Of a stretch of DNA of 36,934 nt, positions 17,198-25,779 are shown piece after piece. Made by a program: the position numbers and the translations under genes. The notes under the pieces were generated by a model. It saw nothing but the letters and a program-made list of their open reading frames with translations. It ran no database searches and had not been told where the DNA came from. This DNA is from an uncultured Clostridia bacterium (lineage in GTDB: Bacteria; Bacillota; Clostridia; Lachnospirales; CAMVHY01). Position 1 is the first letter of the stretch. Every line of letters starts with the position of its first letter. Location of the stretch: the NCBI GenBank assembly GCA_947073045.1, contig CAMTJU010000014.1:1-36934 (forward strand), read 5' to 3'.

Positions 17198-18601
17198 TTA
17201 TTTTATATCCACGCCATCCATTGCTTCGGGATGACCAGAATTTGCTGCTGTAATTTTTTTCATAAGATCATCGCTCAGCTTGTATTTATTCTTGTAAACA
17301 ACATATGCTAGTGCCATACCTATTGCAGGAACTATGCACATTAATACACGGATAGAATTTTGCGTTAGTGCAGACTGTACAACATTTGGCACATAACCTG
17401 TCAAATCAAGAACAAACCCAATTGATAGAGCTGTCAATGCTGCTGTGAATTTTACAATCAAAGTCTGGAGCGAGAAAATAACTCCTTCATTTCTTGTTCC
17501 AATTTTATATTCACCATAATCAACGACATCTGCCAAGAATACGGTTGCACATCCCAATTCTAATCCGGTACCAGTTTTAACAATAATTCCAGCAATTGCT
17601 GTAAGGATTATGTTAGTTGGACAAATGAAACCAACTGCCAATAAAAGAAGTAATCCGAAAACTGGCAATACACATGCAAAAAGAAATGCTTTTTTACGCG
17701 ATAAGATTTTTGTAACTTTTGGGAAAATCAAAAGTCCGACAATTTCTGCAATAGAAGCACTAATCATAAATGCAGACAACATTTCGGCATTATTGCAAAC
17801 ATAACTGAAATAATAAGTTGCCACACCCATAATAAACTGGATTCCAACATTATAAAGCAAAATCAAAGAAACTGCCCATCTGAGCTGATCATTTTGTTTG
17901 ATAACTCTGAAAATATCTTTGAATTTCATTTTTTCGCCAGATTGTCCTGCAGTTTGGATTTTTGGAAGATTGATGACACACACAGCCATTGTAAAAATAA
18001 ATGTTAATGCAATAATAATTGCAAAACGATGATATCCTATGTAATCTCCGCCAAGTGCTTTAATAATCTGTACACCAAATCCTGCTATAATCAGTGACTG
18101 ACCAATACTTGCAAAAATTCTTGGCAAAACAGACACAATTTCTCTTTCTTGTGGGTCAGATGTTAAATTGGGGATAATAGACCAATATGGAATATCCATA
18201 ATTGTATAGGTCATTCCCCAAAGTACATAAGCCACCGTTGCAAATACACAAAGACCGATACCGCTCAAATGAAAATCCGTAAATACAATAACAAATACAA
18301 ATGCATTAATCAAAGTACCAATTACAAGCCAGGGAACAAATTTTCCAAATCGACTTCTGGTATTATCTACAATCATTCCCATGAAAAGGTCATTAATAGC
18401 ATCCCAGATTCTTGCTGCAAAAAACATGGAGCCAATAAACGCAGGTGCAACTTTTATAACATCTGTAAAATATATCATAGAAAAGGTTGCAATCATGCCG
18501 TAAATCAAATCTTTGCCTAATGCTCCAAATGCAAATGAATATTTCACTCTTTTGGGAATACTTCCTTGGTACACCACATTACTTACTTTTTGCTCACTCA
18601 T
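17198..18601 (-). CDS. GPH-family sugar:cation symporter, probable galactose or galactoside permease
   Basis: A 467-residue, twelve-helix transporter of the glycoside-pentoside-hexuronide family (MelB, LacS, GalP relatives). Diagnostic are KRVKYSFAFGALGKDLIYGM at the start, ARIWDAINDLFMGMIVDNTRSRFGKFVPWL (cation site and loop 2-3), VLWGMTYTIMDIPYWSIIPNLTSDPQEREIV, and YGEYKIGTRNEGVIFSLQTLIVK. It has no C-terminal EIIA-like domain, unlike LacS. As the first gene of the operon before galK it most likely brings in galactose, or a galactoside such as melibiose or lactose; no alpha- or beta-galactosidase is in the window, which favours free galactose. AGGAGG precedes the ATG. Confidence 0.92.
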   Translation of the reverse strand: MSEQKVSNVVYQGSIPKRVKYSFAFGALGKDLIYGMIATFSMIYFTDVIKVAPAFIGSMFFAARIWDAINDLFMGMIVDNTRSRFGKFVPWLVIGTLINAFVFVIVFTDFHLSGIGLCVFATVAYVLWGMTYTIMDIPYWSIIPNLTSDPQEREIVSVLPRIFASIGQSLIIAGFGVQIIKALGGDYIGYHRFAIIIALTFIFTMAVCVINLPKIQTAGQSGEKMKFKDIFRVIKQNDQLRWAVSLILLYNVGIQFIMGVATYYFSYVCNNAEMLSAFMISASIAEIVGLLIFPKVTKILSRKKAFLFACVLPVFGLLLLLAVGFICPTNIILTAIAGIIVKTGTGLELGCATVFLADVVDYGEYKIGTRNEGVIFSLQTLIVKFTAALTALSIGFVLDLTGYVPNVVQSALTQNSIRVLMCIVPAIGMALAYVVYKNKYKLSDDLMKKITAANSGHPEAMDGVDIK

Positions 18602-18624
18602 TTTTCATTCCTCCTAAAATGCTT

Positions 18625-18658
18625 TAAAGTTTATATTTCTATTATATAAAGTTTATAT
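18625..18658 (-). promoter_or_regulatory. Galactose-operon promoter with two palindromic operator-like sites
   Basis: A perfect 15-bp palindrome ATATAAAGTTTATAT (18644-18658) and a second copy sharing TAAAGTTTATAT (18625-18636) lie 22 bp centre to centre, about two helical turns. On the minus strand TATAAT (18646-18641) lies between them, overlapping the edge of the upstream site, and the downstream copy covers the expected start near 18634. The -35 region is only T-rich. This geometry suits repression by a dimeric regulator; the regulator is not encoded here. Confidence 0.55.
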
Positions 18659-18750
18659 TAATTATAAAAAAAAAGAATGCGATTTTCAATCATAAAAAAT
18701 AAAAATTCGGCTTTTATGTTTTATTTAAATTTTTATTTAGATTTTATATT

Positions 18751-18812
18751 AAATTTTTGCCCTGTGACACAAAAACTGATTAAACAGATTTGTGTTTTAG
18801 GGCAAAATTTTT
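18751..18812 (-). terminator. Large hairpin between spoIVB and the galactose operon, probable terminator
   Basis: Three stacked stems: TTTTGCCCT/AGGGCAAAA, ACACAAA (18767-18773)/TTTGTGT (18789-18795) and CTG/CAG, closing an imperfect hairpin. It lies about 45 bases past the spoIVB stop. T-runs are part of the stem and not clearly after it, so the termination role is inferred from position. Confidence 0.5.
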
Positions 18813-18856
18813 ATGTTTTGTAATAGCTCATACATGAGTTGGTGAGCAAAAAATTT

Positions 18857-19900
18857 TTAAATTAAAGTTTCCTGTTTTAACATGTTTTCTATAAAAATTC
18901 CATATCCTTTTGATGGTTCATGCACAAATACGTGTGTAATTGCACCAATTAATTTATTGTCTTGTATAATCGGAGAACCACTCATTCCCTGAATAATTCC
19001 GTTTGTTTTGGATAAAAGATTTTTATCGGTTATCCTTATAGTCATTCCTTTTGAGTCGTCCGACGTAAATCTATTAACTGTTTCGATATATGCATCATAA
19101 TTTTTTATTGTTCCGTTTTCTATATTTGAGCGTATAGTTGCAGGGCCTTCATGTATATTATTTTTTAGTTGTATTTGCATTTTCTCACTGGGAATATTGT
19201 TTAGTTTGTTCAAATCAATATTTCCGTATATTCCATATTCATTATTTAATTTTATTGTGCCAAGTTTTTCATCATTTCTTATATCGCCTAAAATTTCTCC
19301 AGGATTTCCACATTCCCCTTTTATTATAGAAATCACATCTGTTTTCAATATATCTCCGTATTTTACACTCATTAATTGTTGTGTATCTATATCAGTTATG
19401 CCGTGACCCAGTGCTCCGAATTTATTTGTTGCCGGATTATAATAAGTCATTGTTCCTACACCTTGCGTGCTGTCTCTAACCCATACACCAATTTTGTTTT
19501 TGCCGTCATTACTTTTTACAGGTGTTATATTTACATCACTAATTTTATTGTTGCGCTTTATTTGTAAATTAATTTTGCTGCTTGTTTCTATACAATTGAT
19601 TAATTCTTCCTTGTTAGCAAGAATTTTTCCATTTGCTTTTAAAATTAAATCGCCACTTTTTAAATTTTCTGGCGGATTTATTTCACCATTAGTTGTTTTT
19701 ATTTTCCCAGTGCCAAGAACAATTATGCCGTTTGTATTTATTTTTACGCCTATAGTTATTCCGCATGGTATAACTTGTATGTTTTGAGTTTGATTGATAA
19801 GAATATTATTTGAAACTGCTGCGTACGCATTTGATATTCCTGTTATAAAAAAAATTACGAGTGTACATAATATAAATAAATAATGTTTTTGCTTATACAT
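18857..19900 (-). CDS. spoIVB: SpoIVB serine peptidase (S55 family)
   Basis: A 347-residue forespore-secreted protease that triggers pro-sigma-K processing by cutting SpoIVFA in the space between spore membranes. Residues 5-27 form a signal or anchor segment ending NAYAA. VIPCGITIGVKINTNGIIVLG (43-63) and a PDZ-like region (about 75-125) follow. The catalytic His is in FGALGHGITDIDT (His166) and the catalytic Ser is in GMSGSPIIQ (305-313). ITHVFVHEPSKGYGIFIENML is the usual C-terminus. Start at 19900 with GGAAGTG in front; an ATG at 19945 in the same frame would lie upstream of the predicted transcript start. It follows nadK directly; argR and recN, often found between them, are absent. Confidence 0.94.
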   Translation of the reverse strand: MYKQKHYLFILCTLVIFFITGISNAYAAVSNNILINQTQNIQVIPCGITIGVKINTNGIIVLGTGKIKTTNGEINPPENLKSGDLILKANGKILANKEELINCIETSSKINLQIKRNNKISDVNITPVKSNDGKNKIGVWVRDSTQGVGTMTYYNPATNKFGALGHGITDIDTQQLMSVKYGDILKTDVISIIKGECGNPGEILGDIRNDEKLGTIKLNNEYGIYGNIDLNKLNNIPSEKMQIQLKNNIHEGPATIRSNIENGTIKNYDAYIETVNRFTSDDSKGMTIRITDKNLLSKTNGIIQGMSGSPIIQDNKLIGAITHVFVHEPSKGYGIFIENMLKQETLI

Positions 19901-19950
19901 TTTTTTCACTTCCAAGCTAAAAACTTTACAACAAAAATGCTGCACACTTA

Positions 19951-19980
19951 TAACTTATCCTTTTTGCAAAGCTTTATACC
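19951..19980 (-). promoter_or_regulatory. Candidate forespore (sigma-F/sigma-G type) promoter of spoIVB
   Basis: On the minus strand GTATA (within 19980-19975) and GGATAAGTTA (19960-19951) match the sigma-F pattern GYATA and GGNNANAHTR with one mismatch, but the spacer is 14 bp, slightly short. spoIVB is known to be made in the forespore, which supports it. Confidence 0.4.
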
Positions 19981-20028
19981 AGTGAAAATAAACTAATAGC
20001 GGAATAATTTTTTTTAATTGAAAAAAAT

Positions 20029-20850
20029 TTATTTAAATAACTTTTGACGCAATATGTCATAAAATCCTGAGGAGTTTGTTTTTATAATGTTTGCAGAAAA
20101 AATTGAGCGCGTTATAGTAATTTCTTTTTGCATTGGCAAAATTTCCTGGCCGTCAAAAATTATTTTTGTTTCATCAAATTCACTTTTTAAACAAATTTTT
20201 GTTTCATCACTATCAGAAATTACAATCGGTCTCGAATATAATGTGTGTGCACAAATTGGAGTTAGCACAAACACAGGAAGAGTTGGTTTAATAATTGGGC
20301 CACCGGCAGAAAGATTATAAGCAGTAGAGCCACTAGGAGTTGAAATTATAATGCCGTCAGCTTTATAGCAATCAATAAAATTATTATTGATAAACAGGTC
20401 AAAACATATAAGACGTGACGCAATAGATTTGCCTATACAAATATCATTAAGTGCAGTTAATTTATCATTGTTTTTTATTTGCAACATCGAGCGTTTTTCA
20501 ATTTGAAAATTTTTTTGAAGCAAATTATCTATTGCAAAAAAAGCGTTTGACTTCTCAACGCTTGTAAGATATCCAAGATTCCCAAGATTTATACCTAAAA
20601 TCGGTTTGTTAAATTTTAAATAGCGGCGTGCGCATGATAATAAAGTTCCATCGCCACCAAGAGCTAAAATATAATCAGAGTGAATAATTTTTTCGTCACC
20701 AGATAAAATTTTTGTATTTGGTAAAAATTTTTCCAAGTCATATCGCGCATAAACCTCACAATTTTTTTCATGCAGATAATTTATAATTTGTTTGGCAAAA
20801 GAAATTGTATCAGGTTTATTTATATTGAGCTCCAAAATTATTTTAGTCAT
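20029..20850 (-). CDS. nadK: NAD kinase
   Basis: A 273-residue ATP/polyphosphate-NAD kinase producing NADP. LALGGDGTLLSCAR carries the GGDGT active-site motif, then GINLGNLGYLTS, and ADGIIISTPSGSTAYNLSAGGPI, the NE/D- and TPSGSTAY nucleotide sites. The start at 20850 is chosen because GGTGA, complementary to 16S rRNA, lies 8 bases before the ATG; an in-frame GTG at 20862 overlaps that site. The gene overlaps the end of dxs by 8 bases, so translation is coupled. The dxs-nadK pairing is common in Clostridia; the tlyA gene often found between them is missing. Confidence 0.95.
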   Translation of the reverse strand: MTKIILELNINKPDTISFAKQIINYLHEKNCEVYARYDLEKFLPNTKILSGDEKIIHSDYILALGGDGTLLSCARRYLKFNKPILGINLGNLGYLTSVEKSNAFFAIDNLLQKNFQIEKRSMLQIKNNDKLTALNDICIGKSIASRLICFDLFINNNFIDCYKADGIIISTPSGSTAYNLSAGGPIIKPTLPVFVLTPICAHTLYSRPIVISDSDETKICLKSEFDETKIIFDGQEILPMQKEITITRSIFSANIIKTNSSGFYDILRQKLFK

Positions 20851-22732
20851 TTTTATTATCACCGCTCATTATTTTTTTTATTCTGCAATAAATATTTTCA
20901 GGATCCATTTTATATTTCAAAAGTAATTCGGGACGAGTTCCTTGCTCAACAAATTCATCAGGTAATGCAAACGCAAAAAGATTTTTTATTGGCAAATTTA
21001 ATTCTTTTGCACTTGCAGAAAGATTTTGTGAAAACCCACCCGATTTTACATTTTCTTCGGCAGTAAATACGTAATCATATTTATTTAATTCTACAATGGT
21101 TTCTTTATCAATTGGTTTTGCAAAACGCGCATTGATAAATCCGGGATTGATGTTTTCATTTTTAAATTTCGTAAACACTTCTAGCATTTCATCTGCCATT
21201 GAACCAAACGATACGAGCACAAATTTTTCCCCGCTATTAATAATTTCAGATTTGCCAAGAATTATTTTTTCATTGAACTGGCGCAAAATTCTTGAAGCAG
21301 AACCGCGCGGATATCTTATTGCAATTGGTCCGCTATAATCAACTGCAAATTCAATCATGCTTATCATTTCAAATTTATTTTTTGGCGCCATTATCGTCAT
21401 GTTAGGAATGTGGCTCAAGAATGATATATCAAAAAGGCCTTGATGAGTTTCGCCGTCACTGCCGACAATTCCACTTCTATCAATTGCAAAAATAACATGC
21501 AAATTTTGAATACATACATCGTGCAAAATTTGATCGTATGCACGCTGCAAAAAAGATGAATAAATAGCAACGACTGGAATAAAATTATTTTTTGCAATGC
21601 CAGCAGCAAAAGTAACCGCGTGTTCTTCTGCAATTCCAACATCAATTACGCGCTTTGGATATTTTTCTTTAAATTGCGAAAGGCCGACGCCATTTGGCAT
21701 GGCAGCCGTAATCGCAATTATTTTTTTATTTTCAGTCGCCAATTTTAAAATTGTTTTGCCGAATACATCTGAATACGAATCCCAAATTTTTGTTTGCAAT
21801 GCCAATCCAGTATCGATATCAAAAGCTTCTGTGCCATGAAATTTTGTGGGGGCATTCTCTGCTTTTTCATAACCTTTGCCTTTTATTGTTTTAACATGAA
21901 TCAAAATAGGGCCAGACATTTTTTTTGAACTGCTTAAAACTTGTATCAATTTTTCAATATTGTGCCCATCGATTGGACCTATGTATTTAAAGCCAAGCTG
22001 TTCAAAAATTATATTCGGATAGATAAAATATTTTATACTGCCTTTGGTTTTTCCAATTAGTTTTTTCAAGTTGTCGCCGACAAGCGGAATTTTCTCAAGC
22101 ATATTATTTATATCTTCTTTTGTGTTTAGATAAAGCGGTTGACTTCTCAAATCACTCAAATGTTTTGATAAAGCTCCAACATTTTCTGAAATTGACATTT
22201 GATTGTCGTTGAGGATTACGATTATGTTTGTATTTTTTTTACCGGCATTGTTTAATGCTTCATAAGCTAGACCGCCTGTCATTGAGCCATCGCCGATAAT
22301 TGAAATAACGCTATATTTTTCATTATTTAAATCGCGGCTGATACAAAATCCAAGTGCGGCAGAAATTGAAGTAGAGCTGTGACCAACGTCGAAGCAATCA
22401 TAAATACTTTCGTGTGTTTTGGGAAATCCACTCATTCCGTGATATTGCCTTAGTGAATCAAATTTATTTTTTCTGCCAGTCAAAATTTTATGTACATAGG
22501 ATTGATGACCGACGTCCCAAATAAATTTATCAATTGGGCAATTAAAAACGTAATGCAATGCGAGAGTTAATTCCACAACACCTAAATTAGATGCAAGATG
22601 TCCGCCAGTATGAGAAATTTTTTCTATCAGGAACAATCTTATTTCTGTCGCTAGCTTACTTAATTCAAAAACATTGAGGCGTTTTAAATCTTTGGGAGTA
22701 TTTATTTTTTCAAGGTAGCTCAAAAAAATCAC
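20843..22732 (-). CDS. dxs: 1-deoxy-D-xylulose-5-phosphate synthase
   Basis: A thiamine-diphosphate enzyme of about 627 residues that condenses pyruvate and glyceraldehyde 3-phosphate, first step of the MEP pathway (also feeding thiamine and pyridoxal synthesis). SHTGGHLASNLGVVELTLALHYVF, the ThDP site GDGSMTGGLAYEALNNAG ending in DNQMSIS, GIAEEHAVTFAAG and DRSGIVGSDGETHQGLFDISFL are all in place, as is TAEENVKSGGFS. The GTG at 22732 directly follows the upstream stop codon; a TTG at 22723 is better placed 5 bases after AGGTGA and is an alternative start (626 residues). Confidence 0.97.
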   Translation of the reverse strand: MIFLSYLEKINTPKDLKRLNVFELSKLATEIRLFLIEKISHTGGHLASNLGVVELTLALHYVFNCPIDKFIWDVGHQSYVHKILTGRKNKFDSLRQYHGMSGFPKTHESIYDCFDVGHSSTSISAALGFCISRDLNNEKYSVISIIGDGSMTGGLAYEALNNAGKKNTNIIVILNDNQMSISENVGALSKHLSDLRSQPLYLNTKEDINNMLEKIPLVGDNLKKLIGKTKGSIKYFIYPNIIFEQLGFKYIGPIDGHNIEKLIQVLSSSKKMSGPILIHVKTIKGKGYEKAENAPTKFHGTEAFDIDTGLALQTKIWDSYSDVFGKTILKLATENKKIIAITAAMPNGVGLSQFKEKYPKRVIDVGIAEEHAVTFAAGIAKNNFIPVVAIYSSFLQRAYDQILHDVCIQNLHVIFAIDRSGIVGSDGETHQGLFDISFLSHIPNMTIMAPKNKFEMISMIEFAVDYSGPIAIRYPRGSASRILRQFNEKIILGKSEIINSGEKFVLVSFGSMADEMLEVFTKFKNENINPGFINARFAKPIDKETIVELNKYDYVFTAEENVKSGGFSQNLSASAKELNLPIKNLFAFALPDEFVEQGTRPELLLKYKMDPENIYCRIKKIMSGDNKND

Positions 22733-23167
22733 CTACTTTATGAGCATAGCAAACGCTACAAAAATTCCAAGCATTGCACCGCCTATAACTTCAATCGGAC
22801 TGTGCCCGAGTAATTCTTTTAACTTTTGGTCAATTTTTATTCCCTGCTTTTCAATATTTTCAACAATAATATTAATAACGGCAGCTTGTTTTCCAGCAGC
22901 ACGTCTTACTCCTGCTGCATCGTACATTACAATTAAACTTATTACTACAGACAATGCAAATATATTTGAATTGAAGCCATCCGTCAATCCGATAGAGGTA
23001 GCAGTTGAGCAAACGAATGCGCTGTGAGAGCTAGGCATTCCTCCAGCACTAAACAACAATTTCAAATCAACATGTTTTGTGTGAATGTAGTGGAGGATAA
23101 TTTTTATAATTTGTGCACTGAGCCAAGACAAAGCCGAGATAAAAAAAATTGAATTAGAAATTGGCAT
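22733..23167 (-). CDS. Divergent PAP2 family membrane protein (DUF212, YuiD-like)
   Basis: A 144-residue protein with three or four hydrophobic segments. The family signature LLFSAGGMPSSHSAFVCSTATSIGL resembles the phosphatase motif 2 of PAP2 enzymes (SGHxxxA replaced by PSSHSA), and VVISLIVMYDAAGVRRAAGKQAAV and LKELLGHSPIEVIGGAMLG complete the DUF212 pattern. Function is unproven; position between ispA and dxs suggests a role in isoprenyl-phosphate metabolism, an inference only. AGGAGG precedes the ATG, 11 bases after ispA. Confidence 0.9.
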   Translation of the reverse strand: MPISNSIFFISALSWLSAQIIKIILHYIHTKHVDLKLLFSAGGMPSSHSAFVCSTATSIGLTDGFNSNIFALSVVISLIVMYDAAGVRRAAGKQAAVINIIVENIEKQGIKIDQKLKELLGHSPIEVIGGAMLGIFVAFAMLIK

Positions 23168-23178
23168 AAATCAACCTC

Positions 23179-24018
23179 CTAATTTTTTCTGTTCATGATG
23201 TATTTAACAAGGTCTTTAAAAAAATTGTAGTCGCCATTTAACTTTTCAATGTCCAAATAAATTTCGTGAACGATATTGTTAAATATAGCGCTTGTTTTTT
23301 CGAGACCGTACATTGAAACATAAGTAGCTTTATTTTTTTCTTCATCGCAATCAAAAATATCATCTTTAATTTGAAAGGCAAGCCCAATTTTATTTCCTAG
23401 TTCTGAAATTTTTTTTATTAATGATTCGCTTGCGTCATCTAAAATTATTCCTGCCTCCAGGCTTGCACGAATTAATGCACTAGTTTTATTGAGATGAATT
23501 TGTTTTAATTGGTTTTCATTTATATTTATGTTTTCACTTTCGATATCTAAAACTTGCCCTTTTATCATGCCGTTTATACCGGCTGCATTAAAAATTTTTT
23601 TTGCCGCTCTTAAATATTTTTGATTATTTTGCTTGAGACATTTATCAATAATAATTTCGCATGCTAAATTCAATAAAGCATCGCCAGTTAAAATAGCATT
23701 GGCTTCTCCAAATTTTTTATGGCAAGTCAATTGATTTCGCCTGTAAGTATCATTATCCATTGCAGGCAAATCATCGTGTATTAGAGAATAGTTATGAATG
23801 AATTCGATGGCGCAGGCAAATGGCAATGCGTCATTTTTATCGCTGCATACAGACAATAATAAAAGAGGGCGGATTCTTTTTGCACCATTCATTACACAAT
23901 AATACATTTGTTCGTAGAGACAAAATGATTTATCTAGATACGAAGATAATTTTTGATTAATCAAGTTTGTGTATTCGGCAAGAACATTTTGAAAATCCAA
24001 ATCATTCACCAGCTTCAT
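23179..24018 (-). CDS. ispA: Polyprenyl (probably farnesyl) diphosphate synthase
   Basis: A 279-residue trans-prenyltransferase joining IPP to DMAPP and GPP. The first Asp-rich motif is SLIHDDLPAMDNDTYRRNQLTCHKKF and the second is LAFQIKDDIFDCDEEKNKATYVSMYG; GAKRIRPLLLL is the usual basic substrate site. Length and its place between xseB and dxs match bacterial IspA making farnesyl diphosphate for undecaprenyl synthesis. The start is uncertain: the ATG at 24018 overlaps xseB and has no clear ribosome site; a GTG at 24009 is possible. Coupling to xseB translation is likely. Confidence 0.94.
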   Translation of the reverse strand: MKLVNDLDFQNVLAEYTNLINQKLSSYLDKSFCLYEQMYYCVMNGAKRIRPLLLLSVCSDKNDALPFACAIEFIHNYSLIHDDLPAMDNDTYRRNQLTCHKKFGEANAILTGDALLNLACEIIIDKCLKQNNQKYLRAAKKIFNAAGINGMIKGQVLDIESENININENQLKQIHLNKTSALIRASLEAGIILDDASESLIKKISELGNKIGLAFQIKDDIFDCDEEKNKATYVSMYGLEKTSAIFNNIVHEIYLDIEKLNGDYNFFKDLVKYIMNRKN

Positions 24019-24229
24019 CAAAAATTTTTAAATTAAAATCGTTGTCCAAAACATAAACTTTTTCTTGGACGTCTTTAATTTTTTCATAGCAATCATTAAT
24101 TAAATTCAGGCCGTCTTGATATAATTCAAGCGATTTATCTAGAGAAATATTTTCATTTTCCATTTGCAAAACAATAGAATCAATTTGTTTGATTGATTCT
24201 TCAAAAGTTTTAATTTTTTTTCTGGGCAT
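24002..24229 (-). CDS. xseB: Exodeoxyribonuclease VII small subunit
   Basis: A 75-residue helical protein, the small subunit that binds several-fold to XseA. KTFEESIKQIDSIVLQMENENISLDKSLELYQDGLNLINDCYEKI is the typical family helical hairpin. GGAGTGATC directly before the ATG at 24229 fixes the start, and the xseA stop codon lies within this site. The gene overlaps ispA by 17 bases. Confidence 0.95.
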   Translation of the reverse strand: MPRKKIKTFEESIKQIDSIVLQMENENISLDKSLELYQDGLNLINDCYEKIKDVQEKVYVLDNDFNLKIFDEAGE

Positions 24230-24233
24230 AGGA

Positions 24234-25361
24234 TCACTCCGATTTTGAAATAATTTTGGCGCCAACTGTGCCATTGTGAAATTTTATGTTTATATTTTGA
24301 CCGATACTTATGTTTTCAAAAGAAAGTTTTTTTTGATTTTCGTCGCATACAAAAGAATATCCACGCTTTAAAATAGAAGATGGAGAAAGTTTATCCAACA
24401 AGCTTAATTTATTTTCAACTGACGTTTTTAATTTATTGAGTTTATCGTGAATGATTTGCGATAAATATTTTTGTGACTGCAGTAAATTTTCTCTTTGCAG
24501 CTCTAACTTGTACAAAATTTTCTGATGCAAGAAATTTTTTGACGAGAACAAATTATTTTTTAGTAATTCTAAATCTGGGATAATCATTTGAGCTGCGGCT
24601 GATGGAGTTGGACTGCGCATATCGGCTGCAAAATCTGTAAGTGTATAATCCGTCTCATGACCAATTGCAGAAACAATTGGCAATTTAGATTTATAAACGC
24701 TTCTTACAACAATTTCTTCATTGAATGCCCACAAGTCTTCAATTGAGCCGCCACCGCGTCCCAAAATTATTACGTCTGCATTTGAATAATCATTTGCTTT
24801 TTGAATTGCATTTGCAATATCTTTTGGAGCGTCTTTGCCCTGAACAAGTGTCGGAATCAAAATAAGTTTTATAGATTTATTTCGTTTGCGCACAACTTTT
24901 ATTATGTCATGAATTGCTGCGCCAGTATCTGAAGTTATAACTGCTATAGTTTTTGGATATTGAGGAATGTTTTTTTTATGCTTCTCATCAAATAGTCCTT
25001 CAAGTCTTAATTTTTCTTTAAGCCTCTCGTACGCATTAAATAAATCACCTTTTCCCAAAGGTTGAATATAATCAATACATAATTGATATTGGCCAGATTT
25101 TTCATAAAGTGTTACGCGTCCATAAACTAATAAATTCATTCCATCGTATATATCAAATGAAATAGTTGAAGCAAAACTTCTAAAAATAACGCAATTAATG
25201 TTAGCAGATTCATCTTTCAAAGTGAAATACATATTGCCGTTAGAATGGTATTTAAAATTGGAGACCTCGGCCTCCAATAATATATCATTTAAAATTAAAT
25301 CGTCTTCAAGCAAATTTTTTATATATCTATTAAGTTGCGAAACACTAAGCGCTTTATTCAT
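24234..25361 (-). CDS. xseA: Exodeoxyribonuclease VII large subunit
   Basis: A 375-residue nuclease subunit that degrades single-stranded DNA to short oligonucleotides. The N-terminal OB fold is ALSVSQLNRYIKNLLEDD to INCVIF (residues 4-65), and the catalytic domain has PKTIAVITSDTGAAIHDII, ADVIILGRGGGSIEDLWAFNEE and SAIGHETDYTLTDFAADMRSPTPSAAAQ. A coiled region and the ending ILKRGYSFV follow. It is somewhat short for the family (about 400-450) through a reduced C-terminal coil. The ATG at 25361 has AAAGGTGTG in front and overlaps the nusB stop. Confidence 0.95.
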   Translation of the reverse strand: MNKALSVSQLNRYIKNLLEDDLILNDILLEAEVSNFKYHSNGNMYFTLKDESANINCVIFRSFASTISFDIYDGMNLLVYGRVTLYEKSGQYQLCIDYIQPLGKGDLFNAYERLKEKLRLEGLFDEKHKKNIPQYPKTIAVITSDTGAAIHDIIKVVRKRNKSIKLILIPTLVQGKDAPKDIANAIQKANDYSNADVIILGRGGGSIEDLWAFNEEIVVRSVYKSKLPIVSAIGHETDYTLTDFAADMRSPTPSAAAQMIIPDLELLKNNLFSSKNFLHQKILYKLELQRENLLQSQKYLSQIIHDKLNKLKTSVENKLSLLDKLSPSSILKRGYSFVCDENQKKLSFENISIGQNINIKFHNGTVGAKIISKSE

Positions 25362-25770
25362 ACAACACACCTTTTTCAATATCGACTGCAATTTGTGCCA
25401 AAATTCCATTTACAAAACCAGCAGATGATTGCGTACCGTACACATTTGATAAATTTACAATTTCATTTATAACGATAGATGGTTTATTTTTTTCATACAG
25501 CATTTCATATATGGCAAGACGAATTAATGCCAAATCAATCTTATTTAAGCGAGAGATTTGCCATTTTGAATATTGACTTATTATTTCGTTGATATATGAT
25601 AAATTTTCGGCAACACCAAAAAATTCATCTTGGATAATTAATTTTTCTTCATCATTGGAATTTTCAAAATGTGGCGAATAAAAATCATAAATCTCATCAA
25701 TATCTTTTTGTGGAAAATCAAGTTGGTAAATTAATTTAAAAGCATGCGTTCGTGTAGACTTACGACTCAT
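25354..25770 (-). CDS. nusB: Transcription antitermination factor NusB
   Basis: A 138-residue all-helical protein that binds boxA RNA with S10 (NusE) during rRNA transcription. RKSTRTHAFKLIYQLDF at the start, KIDLALIRLAIYEMLY and VINEIVNLSNVYGTQSSAGFVNGILAQIA near the end are the family signatures. AGGAGA lies before the ATG, 9 bases after the Asp23-family gene; the operon Asp23-nusB-xseA-xseB-ispA is standard in Clostridia. Confidence 0.96.
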   Translation of the reverse strand: MSRKSTRTHAFKLIYQLDFPQKDIDEIYDFYSPHFENSNDEEKLIIQDEFFGVAENLSYINEIISQYSKWQISRLNKIDLALIRLAIYEMLYEKNKPSIVINEIVNLSNVYGTQSSAGFVNGILAQIAVDIEKGVLYE

Positions 25771-25779
25771 TTTTTTCTC

